From Nematostella vectensis (Eukaryota > Cnidaria > Anthozoa > Actiniaria > Edwardsiidae), in assembly GCF_932526225.1 (NCBI RefSeq), contig NC_064044.1, positions 6,042,747-6,106,746 of the forward strand: a stretch of 64,000 nt of DNA. Reading direction: 5' to 3'. Within the stretch, counting starts at the first letter, position 1; every line of letters starts with the position of its first letter. Positions 63,701-64,000 of this stretch are shown in pieces. Below the pieces are notes generated by a model that did not search any database, was not told the origin of the DNA, and saw only the letters and a list, made by a program, of their open reading frames with translations. The translations under genes and the position numbers were made by a program.

Positions 63701-63758
63701 CAAGTTGCCCTTGGCCTACTAAATACGACAACAATCACAATTGGCAACGATGATCAAG
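244..63758 (+). CDS. Giant tandem Calx-beta repeat protein, internal part (78 domains, 156 exons)
   Basis: Splicing exon A and exon B of every unit gives one open frame of 8,892 residues. The 114-residue repeat starts ATFSFASSSYSVEEDTGYV and ends TTTITIGNDDQ. It has the Calx-beta hallmarks: an aromatic F-x-F start, acidic cluster E13-E14-D15 before G17, G42-[S/T]43-A44 with D49-Y50, V-T-F at 58-60, E80-N-D-E-D-F at 80-85, and a closing T-I-x-I-x-N-D-D at 106-113. Calx-beta domains are Ca2+-binding beta-sandwich modules found in Na/Ca exchangers, integrin beta-4, adhesion GPCR V1, FRAS/FREM proteins and sponge aggregation factors. The repeat has no cysteine, no membrane segment and four N-glycosylation sequons, which suits an extracellular adhesion or matrix protein (inference). 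Start codon, signal peptide, other domains and stop all lie outside the window. Phases are 1 before exon A and 2 before exon B. Which Calx-beta family it belongs to cannot be told from this part alone. Confidence 0.9.
350..505 (+). other. Representative A-to-B intron (156 bp, phase 2)
   Basis: This intron splits the codon for residue 36. The donor GTAAGT is invariant in the array and the acceptor is a pyrimidine-rich TTTGTCTCAG. Length is 156 bp in 72 units, 158 bp in units 17, 20, 44 and 47 (an extra CT after GCACT), and 153 bp in units 70 and 78. Confidence 0.9.
742..1065 (+). other. Representative B-to-A intron (324 bp, phase 1)
   Basis: This intron stands for all 77 complete B-to-A introns. 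It starts GTGACT, a donor with an unusual C at +5, and ends with the acceptor CCACAG. AATAAA is at 829-834. No splice branch point is certain. The length classes are 324 (with 323 and 325), 316 (units 2, 4, 7, 8, 10, 14, 31, 33, 36, 38, 41), 322 (mostly from unit 49 on) and 303-311 (units 59, 63, 68, 69, 74-77). I see no gene or RNA inside. Open stretches of about 60 codons occur in some copies but are broken in others. Confidence 0.85.
829..834 (+). promoter_or_regulatory. Intronic AATAAA hexamer, representative of almost every B-to-A intron
   Basis: The hexamer lies about 90 bp into the intron on the coding strand. A T/G-rich stretch (TTTTGGATGTCTTATG, 855-870) follows. It matches the canonical poly(A) signal by sequence only. 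It is changed in the introns after unit 65 (AATGAA) and unit 50 (run of A), so it is not strictly kept. Confidence 0.4.
1066..1563 (+). CDS. Calx-beta unit 2
   Basis: Exon A 1066-1171, exon B 1328-1563. Type Pro8/Asn32/Thr43. TGG at donor +6 to +8, followed by a 316-bp intron. Same as units 7, 31 and 36. Confidence 0.92.
1880..2377 (+). CDS. Calx-beta unit 3
   Basis: Exon A 1880-1985, exon B 2142-2377. Type Ser8/Asn32/Ser43. TAG after the donor. Pairs with unit 32. Confidence 0.92.
2702..3199 (+). CDS. Calx-beta unit 4
   Basis: Exon A 2702-2807, exon B 2964-3199. Type Pro8/Asn32/Thr43 with Arg114 in place of Gln. TGG after the donor, 316-bp intron. Pairs with unit 33. Confidence 0.92.
3516..4013 (+). 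CDS. Calx-beta unit 5
   Basis: Exon A 3516-3621, exon B 3778-4013. Type Pro8/Asn32/Thr43 with Phe7. TAG after the donor. Pairs with unit 34. Confidence 0.92.
4338..4835 (+). CDS. Calx-beta unit 6
   Basis: Exon A 4338-4443, exon B 4600-4835. Type His32/Ser43, TAG. Lies 4094 bp (five units) after unit 1 and matches it closely. Confidence 0.92.
5160..5657 (+). CDS. Calx-beta unit 7
   Basis: Exon A 5160-5265, exon B 5422-5657. Type Pro8/Asn32/Thr43, TGG, 316-bp intron. Pairs with units 2 and 36. Confidence 0.92.
5974..6471 (+). CDS. Calx-beta unit 8 (chimeric)
   Basis: Exon A 5974-6079, exon B 6236-6471. It is the only unit with Ser8 and Asn32 in exon A but Thr43 in exon B. Exon A matches unit 37 and exon B (Arg114, TGG) matches unit 38. 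The switch lies in the A-to-B intron at about 6148. Confidence 0.92.
6788..7285 (+). CDS. Calx-beta unit 9
   Basis: Exon A 6788-6893, exon B 7050-7285. Type Ser8/Asn32/Ser43, silent GCT at Ala62. The donor region reads GACTAGAGCAAAC, so the alternative downstream GT is absent. Confidence 0.92.
7610..8107 (+). CDS. Calx-beta unit 10 (mosaic)
   Basis: Exon A 7610-7715, exon B 7872-8107. It begins like unit 40 (Ser43) but ends like unit 38 (Arg114, TGG, 316-bp intron). It is the only Ser43 unit with TGG. Confidence 0.92.
8424..8921 (+). CDS. Calx-beta unit 11
   Basis: Exon A 8424-8529, exon B 8686-8921. Type Ser8/Asn32/Ser43 with GCT at Ala62 and TAGAGCAAAC after the donor. Matches unit 39 at offset 22972. 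Confidence 0.92.
9246..9743 (+). CDS. Calx-beta unit 12
   Basis: Exon A 9246-9351, exon B 9508-9743. Type Ser8/Asn32/Ser43. The upstream intron matches the one before unit 40, while exon B matches unit 39, which marks another exchange point near 9211. Confidence 0.92.
10068..10565 (+). CDS. Calx-beta unit 13
   Basis: Exon A 10068-10173, exon B 10330-10565. Type Ser8/Asn32/Ser43, TAG. Pairs with unit 40. Confidence 0.92.
10890..11387 (+). CDS. Calx-beta unit 14
   Basis: Exon A 10890-10995, exon B 11152-11387. Type Pro8/Asn32/Thr43, TGG, 316-bp intron. Pairs with unit 41. Confidence 0.92.
11704..12201 (+). CDS. Calx-beta unit 15
   Basis: Exon A 11704-11809, exon B 11966-12201. Type Ser8/Asn32/Ser43, TAGAGCAAAC after the donor. 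Ser11 here is Leu in partner unit 42. Confidence 0.92.
12526..13023 (+). CDS. Calx-beta unit 16
   Basis: Exon A 12526-12631, exon B 12788-13023. Type Ser8/Asn32/Ser43 with Asn40 changed to Tyr (T at 12797). The donor is GTGATT. Partner unit 43 shares the donor but keeps Asn40. Confidence 0.92.
13347..13846 (+). CDS. Calx-beta unit 17
   Basis: Exon A 13347-13452, exon B 13611-13846, with a 158-bp intron between. Type His32/Ser43, TAG. Pairs with unit 44. Confidence 0.92.
14171..14668 (+). CDS. Calx-beta unit 18
   Basis: Exon A 14171-14276, exon B 14433-14668. Type Pro8/Asn32/Thr43, TAG. The intron has ATTTATTTGC before the acceptor, shared with unit 45. Confidence 0.92.
14993..15490 (+). CDS. 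Calx-beta unit 19
   Basis: Exon A 14993-15098, exon B 15255-15490. First unit of the Ser32/Thr43 type, with silent GCA at Ala52 and TGG. Pairs with unit 46. Confidence 0.92.
15813..16312 (+). CDS. Calx-beta unit 20
   Basis: Exon A 15813-15918, exon B 16077-16312, 158-bp intron between. Type His32/Ser43 with Phe10. Exon A starts like unit 23 and ends like unit 17, so exon A itself looks recombinant. Pairs with unit 47. Confidence 0.92.
16637..17134 (+). CDS. Calx-beta unit 21
   Basis: Exon A 16637-16742, exon B 16899-17134. Type Pro8/Asn32/Thr43, TAG. Pairs with unit 48. Confidence 0.92.
17459..17956 (+). CDS. Calx-beta unit 22
   Basis: Exon A 17459-17564, exon B 17721-17956. Type Ser32/Thr43 with Ala44 changed to Val (T at 17744), TGG. 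Pairs with unit 49. Confidence 0.92.
18279..18776 (+). CDS. Calx-beta unit 23
   Basis: Exon A 18279-18384, exon B 18541-18776. Type Ser32/Thr43 with Phe10, Ser40, Ile63 and Lys77, TGG. Pairs with unit 50; unit 56 shares the exon B changes. Confidence 0.92.
19099..19596 (+). CDS. Calx-beta unit 24
   Basis: Exon A 19099-19204, exon B 19361-19596. Type Ser32/Thr43 with Asp95 changed to Asn, TGG. The acceptor is GACCCACAG. Pairs with unit 51. Confidence 0.92.
19919..20416 (+). CDS. Calx-beta unit 25
   Basis: Exon A 19919-20024, exon B 20181-20416. The only Ser32 unit with TAG after the donor. The exon A side matches unit 52, and the sequence from 20138 on is of the left-array kind, so a duplication boundary runs through this unit. 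Confidence 0.92.
20741..21238 (+). CDS. Calx-beta unit 26
   Basis: Exon A 20741-20846, exon B 21003-21238. Type His32/Ser43, TAG. Glu13 is Gly, in the first acidic cluster. Otherwise like unit 28. Confidence 0.92.
21563..22060 (+). CDS. Calx-beta unit 27
   Basis: Exon A 21563-21668, exon B 21825-22060. Type Pro8/Asn32/Thr43 with Phe7, TAG. Like units 5, 29 and 34. Confidence 0.92.
22385..22882 (+). CDS. Calx-beta unit 28
   Basis: Exon A 22385-22490, exon B 22647-22882. Type His32/Ser43, TAG, Ala94 changed to Gly. Confidence 0.92.
23208..23705 (+). CDS. Calx-beta unit 29
   Basis: Exon A 23208-23313, exon B 23470-23705. Type Pro8/Asn32/Thr43 with Phe7, TAG. The following intron carries the rare C at 23788. 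Confidence 0.92.
24030..24527 (+). CDS. Calx-beta unit 30
   Basis: Exon A 24030-24135, exon B 24292-24527. Type His32/Ser43, TAG. Partner of unit 1 at offset 23786. Confidence 0.92.
24852..25349 (+). CDS. Calx-beta unit 31
   Basis: Exon A 24852-24957, exon B 25114-25349. Type Pro8/Asn32/Thr43, TGG, 316-bp intron. Partner of unit 2. Confidence 0.92.
25666..26163 (+). CDS. Calx-beta unit 32
   Basis: Exon A 25666-25771, exon B 25928-26163. Type Ser8/Asn32/Ser43, TAG. Partner of unit 3. Confidence 0.92.
26488..26985 (+). CDS. Calx-beta unit 33
   Basis: Exon A 26488-26593, exon B 26750-26985. Type Pro8/Asn32/Thr43 with Arg114, TGG, 316-bp intron. Partner of unit 4. Confidence 0.92.
27302..27799 (+). 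CDS. Calx-beta unit 34
   Basis: Exon A 27302-27407, exon B 27564-27799. Type Pro8/Asn32/Thr43 with Phe7, TAG. Partner of unit 5. Confidence 0.92.
28124..28621 (+). CDS. Calx-beta unit 35
   Basis: Exon A 28124-28229, exon B 28386-28621. Type His32/Ser43, TAG. Partner of unit 6. Confidence 0.92.
28946..29443 (+). CDS. Calx-beta unit 36
   Basis: Exon A 28946-29051, exon B 29208-29443. Type Pro8/Asn32/Thr43, TGG, 316-bp intron. Partner of unit 7. Confidence 0.92.
29760..30257 (+). CDS. Calx-beta unit 37
   Basis: Exon A 29760-29865, exon B 30022-30257. Type Ser8/Asn32/Ser43, TAG. Exon A pairs with unit 8; exon B has no partner in the left copy at this offset. Confidence 0.92.
30582..31079 (+). 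CDS. Calx-beta unit 38
   Basis: Exon A 30582-30687, exon B 30844-31079. Type Pro8/Asn32/Thr43 with Arg114 and His91 changed to Leu (T at 31008). TGG, 316-bp intron. Confidence 0.92.
31396..31893 (+). CDS. Calx-beta unit 39
   Basis: Exon A 31396-31501, exon B 31658-31893. Type Ser8/Asn32/Ser43, GCT at Ala62, TAGAGCAAAC. Corresponds to units 9, 11 and 12. Confidence 0.92.
32218..32715 (+). CDS. Calx-beta unit 40
   Basis: Exon A 32218-32323, exon B 32480-32715. Type Ser8/Asn32/Ser43, TAG. Partner of unit 13. Confidence 0.92.
33040..33537 (+). CDS. Calx-beta unit 41
   Basis: Exon A 33040-33145, exon B 33302-33537. Type Pro8/Asn32/Thr43, TGG, 316-bp intron. Partner of unit 14; the intron before it has two private bases (32924, 32929). 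Confidence 0.92.
33854..34351 (+). CDS. Calx-beta unit 42
   Basis: Exon A 33854-33959, exon B 34116-34351. Type Ser8/Asn32/Ser43 with Ser11 changed to Leu (T at 33884), TAGAGCAAAC. Confidence 0.92.
34676..35173 (+). CDS. Calx-beta unit 43
   Basis: Exon A 34676-34781, exon B 34938-35173. Type Ser8/Asn32/Ser43, donor GTGATT as in unit 16. Confidence 0.92.
35497..35996 (+). CDS. Calx-beta unit 44
   Basis: Exon A 35497-35602, exon B 35761-35996, 158-bp intron between. Type His32/Ser43, TAG. Partner of unit 17. Confidence 0.92.
36321..36818 (+). CDS. Calx-beta unit 45
   Basis: Exon A 36321-36426, exon B 36583-36818. Type Pro8/Asn32/Thr43, TAG. Partner of unit 18. Confidence 0.92.
37143..37640 (+). 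CDS. Calx-beta unit 46
   Basis: Exon A 37143-37248, exon B 37405-37640. Type Ser32/Thr43 with Gly27 changed to Arg (A at 37220), TGG. Partner of unit 19. Confidence 0.92.
37963..38462 (+). CDS. Calx-beta unit 47
   Basis: Exon A 37963-38068, exon B 38227-38462, 158-bp intron between. Type His32/Ser43 with Phe10, TAG. Partner of unit 20. Confidence 0.92.
38787..39284 (+). CDS. Calx-beta unit 48
   Basis: Exon A 38787-38892, exon B 39049-39284. Type Pro8/Asn32/Thr43, TAG. Last unit of this type in the window. Confidence 0.92.
39609..40106 (+). CDS. Calx-beta unit 49
   Basis: Exon A 39609-39714, exon B 39871-40106. Type Ser32/Thr43, TGG. Partner of unit 22, without its Val44. Confidence 0.92.
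40429..40926 (+). CDS. Calx-beta unit 50
   Basis: Exon A 40429-40534, exon B 40691-40926. Ser32/Thr43 with Phe10, Ser40, Ile63 and Lys77, TGG. The next intron has a run of A in place of AATAAA. Confidence 0.92.
41249..41746 (+). CDS. Calx-beta unit 51
   Basis: Exon A 41249-41354, exon B 41511-41746. Ser32/Thr43 with Asn95, acceptor GACCCACAG, TGG. Partner of unit 24. Confidence 0.92.
42069..42566 (+). CDS. Calx-beta unit 52
   Basis: Exon A 42069-42174, exon B 42331-42566. Ser32/Thr43, TGG, no private residue. Duplication II ends in its A-to-B intron. Confidence 0.92.
42889..43386 (+). CDS. Calx-beta unit 53
   Basis: Exon A 42889-42994, exon B 43151-43386. Ser32/Thr43, TGG. Silent GTA at Val48. 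The following intron is 325 bp because of ATT inserted near 43690. Confidence 0.92.
43712..44209 (+). CDS. Calx-beta unit 54
   Basis: Exon A 43712-43817, exon B 43974-44209. Ser32/Thr43 with Leu88 changed to Phe and Asp112 changed to Asn, the latter in the closing acidic pair. TGG. Confidence 0.92.
44532..45029 (+). CDS. Calx-beta unit 55
   Basis: Exon A 44532-44637, exon B 44794-45029. Ser32/Thr43, TGG, no private residue. Confidence 0.92.
45352..45849 (+). CDS. Calx-beta unit 56
   Basis: Exon A 45352-45457, exon B 45614-45849. Ser32/Thr43 with Ser40, Ile63 and Lys77 as in units 23 and 50, but Tyr10. TGG. Confidence 0.92.
46172..46669 (+). CDS. Calx-beta unit 57
   Basis: Exon A 46172-46277, exon B 46434-46669. 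Ser32/Thr43, silent TCC at Ser9, TGG. Pairs with unit 61 from base 46198 on. Confidence 0.92.
46992..47489 (+). CDS. Calx-beta unit 58
   Basis: Exon A 46992-47097, exon B 47254-47489. Ser32/Thr43 with Ser20 and Val75 changed to Asp, making an Asp75-Asp76 pair. TGG. Pairs with unit 62. Confidence 0.92.
47812..48309 (+). CDS. Calx-beta unit 59
   Basis: Exon A 47812-47917, exon B 48074-48309. Ser32/Thr43 with Thr8 and Ser38 changed to Gly. TGG. Followed by a 304-bp intron that lacks 18 bp. Confidence 0.92.
48614..49111 (+). CDS. Calx-beta unit 60
   Basis: Exon A 48614-48719, exon B 48876-49111. Ser32/Thr43 with Lys25 changed to Thr. TGG. Confidence 0.92.
49434..49931 (+). CDS. Calx-beta unit 61
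   Basis: Exon A 49434-49539, exon B 49696-49931. Ser32/Thr43, TGG, no private residue. Partner of unit 57. Confidence 0.92.
50254..50751 (+). CDS. Calx-beta unit 62
   Basis: Exon A 50254-50359, exon B 50516-50751. Ser32/Thr43 with Glu13 changed to Lys, Ser20 and Asp75. TGG. Partner of unit 58, which keeps Glu13. Confidence 0.92.
51074..51571 (+). CDS. Calx-beta unit 63
   Basis: Exon A 51074-51179, exon B 51336-51571. Ser32/Thr43 with Thr8, TGG. Followed by the 304-bp intron. Partner of unit 59. Confidence 0.92.
51876..52373 (+). CDS. Calx-beta unit 64
   Basis: Exon A 51876-51981, exon B 52138-52373. Ser32/Thr43, TGG, no private residue. Confidence 0.92.
52696..53193 (+). CDS. Calx-beta unit 65
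   Basis: Exon A 52696-52801, exon B 52958-53193. Ser32/Thr43 with Lys25 changed to Arg, silent CTG at Leu37, TGG. The next intron has AATGAA in place of AATAAA. Confidence 0.92.
53515..54012 (+). CDS. Calx-beta unit 66
   Basis: Exon A 53515-53620, exon B 53777-54012. Ser32/Thr43, silent TTA at Leu101 as in unit 72, TGG. Confidence 0.92.
54336..54833 (+). CDS. Calx-beta unit 67
   Basis: Exon A 54336-54441, exon B 54598-54833. Ser32/Thr43 with Gly42 changed to Ser, which adds a second overlapping sequon. Acceptor GACCCACAG. TGG. Confidence 0.92.
55156..55653 (+). CDS. Calx-beta unit 68
   Basis: Exon A 55156-55261, exon B 55418-55653. Ser32/Thr43 with Val6, Ile56 and Tyr91. TGG. Followed by a 303-bp intron. 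Confidence 0.92.
55957..56454 (+). CDS. Calx-beta unit 69
   Basis: Exon A 55957-56062, exon B 56219-56454. Ser32/Thr43 with Phe10. The donor is GTGGCT, and a 311-bp intron follows. Like units 75 and 77. Confidence 0.9.
56766..57260 (+). CDS. Calx-beta unit 70
   Basis: Exon A 56766-56871, exon B 57025-57260, 153-bp intron between. Ser32/Thr43 with Val6, Leu58, Lys96 and Phe99. TGG. Like unit 78. Confidence 0.92.
57583..58080 (+). CDS. Calx-beta unit 71
   Basis: Exon A 57583-57688, exon B 57845-58080. Ser32/Thr43 with Leu6 and Ser20, TGG. Confidence 0.92.
58403..58900 (+). CDS. Calx-beta unit 72
   Basis: Exon A 58403-58508, exon B 58665-58900. Ser32/Thr43, silent TTA at Leu101, TGG. Partner of unit 66. 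Confidence 0.92.
59223..59720 (+). CDS. Calx-beta unit 73
   Basis: Exon A 59223-59328, exon B 59485-59720. Ser32/Thr43, silent CCT at Pro47, TGG. Acceptor GACCCACAG as in unit 67. Confidence 0.92.
60043..60540 (+). CDS. Calx-beta unit 74
   Basis: Exon A 60043-60148, exon B 60305-60540. Ser32/Thr43 with Val6 and Tyr91, TGG. Followed by a 303-bp intron. Partner of unit 68. Confidence 0.92.
60844..61341 (+). CDS. Calx-beta unit 75
   Basis: Exon A 60844-60949, exon B 61106-61341. Ser32/Thr43 with Phe10. Donor GTGGCT, 311-bp intron. Confidence 0.9.
61653..62150 (+). CDS. Calx-beta unit 76
   Basis: Exon A 61653-61758, exon B 61915-62150. Ser32/Thr43 with Val6, Gln77 to Leu, Asn81 to His, Tyr91 and Phe99. 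It has the most substitutions of any exon B here. TGG. Confidence 0.92.
62455..62952 (+). CDS. Calx-beta unit 77
   Basis: Exon A 62455-62560, exon B 62717-62952. Ser32/Thr43 with Phe10. Donor GTGGCT, 311-bp intron. Confidence 0.9.
63264..63758 (+). CDS. Calx-beta unit 78 (last in window)
   Basis: Exon A 63264-63369, exon B 63523-63758, 153-bp intron between. Ser32/Thr43 with Val6 and Leu58, TGG. Like unit 70 but with Gln96 and Leu99. Confidence 0.92.
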
Positions 63759-64000
63759 GTGACTGGAGAAAACTAATCTTTTGATTTATTTTGACTAACT
63801 AACATTTTGTTGAAAGACTTTGTTTTATAAAAGGAAAATTGTCATAATAAAAATTTGGGCTTGCTAAAGATTTTGGATGTCTTATGCCAAAAATGTATAT
63901 TGCTGCCTTTGGAATTGCTATGGAAATTTACCAAAGAAAGTGTTCCCGTTATAATACTATATGTCTATTTAAGTACAACTCTCGGGTAACAACAATTGTT
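63759..64000 (+). other. Partial phase-1 intron at right edge
   Basis: This is the first 242 bp of the B-to-A intron after unit 78. AATAAA is at 63846-63851. The sequence is array-like to the last base, so the array continues beyond the window. Confidence 0.85.

Larger units (their letters stand above)
1..64000 (+). repeat. Tandem array of 78 gene-internal units of about 0.8 kb
   Basis: Successive exon B starts are spaced 822, 814, 820, 823, 819, 821, 809, 806, 802 or 801 bp. Period 822 or 814 dominates to about 40 kb, and 820 or shorter dominates after it. Introns repeat as faithfully as exons over the left two thirds, so the repeat arose by duplicating genomic DNA rather than by conservation of the protein alone. 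All copies point the same way. Both ends of the window lie inside the array. Confidence 0.98.

Noticed and set aside
1-64000. CRISPR array or non-coding satellite
   Set aside because: The period of about 0.8 kb, absence of short repeats with unique spacers, and conserved spliced Calx-beta frame exclude CRISPR and make a plain satellite unlikely.
1-64000. Bacterial giant adhesin with Calx-beta repeats
   Set aside because: The coding frame is interrupted twice per unit by GT-AG introns with fixed phases. Unspliced, no frame is open for more than about 130 codons.
1-64000. Transposable element as the repeat unit
   Set aside because: No terminal inverted repeats, target-site duplications, integrase or reverse transcriptase signature is present. 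All units are contiguous and in one orientation.

Overview
The window is eukaryotic genomic DNA from the interior of one very large plus-strand gene. It contains neither the 5' nor the 3' end of that gene. It consists of 78 complete head-to-tail copies of a unit of about 0.8 kb (801-823 bp). Each unit carries two exons that together encode one Calx-beta domain of 114 residues. GT-AG introns with constant phases, an A+T-rich base composition and an extracellular-looking repeat protein suggest an invertebrate animal. The sequence alone does not fix the phylum, and no bacterial gene, RNA gene or transposon gene is visible.

Layout of a unit: a phase-1 intron (303-325 bp, acceptor CCACAG), exon A (106 bp, residues 1-36), a phase-2 intron (153-158 bp, donor GTAAGT, acceptor TCTCAG), then exon B (236 bp, residues 36-114, donor usually GTGACT). 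A plus B is 342 nt, so each unit adds exactly one domain and keeps the frame. The 78 units give 26,676 coding nt and 8,892 residues without a linker, another domain type, a stop or a frameshift that I could find. Residue numbers in the unit entries refer to this 114-residue repeat.

Left to right: units 1-18 (to about 14.7 kb) and units 26-45 (about 20.7-36.8 kb) are mostly of three closely related types. One has His32/Ser43, one has Ser8/Asn32/Ser43 and one has Pro8/Asn32/Thr43. Units 19-25 mix these with a fourth type, Ser32/Thr43. From unit 49 on (39.6 kb to the end) only the Ser32/Thr43 type is present, and these units differ more from one another.

Higher-order structure is strong. Bases 1-6147 recur at 23787-29933, and 9212-20137 recur at 31362-42287 with about ten differences noticed. 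Between these blocks the offset changes by whole units (+822, -1636, -822), the signature of unequal exchange. Shorter multi-unit duplications lie at 46.2-52.0 kb (period 3262) and 53.3-61.5 kb (period 4887). Either the locus is a real, fast-changing giant-protein gene, or part of the largest duplication is an assembly effect; long reads would decide.
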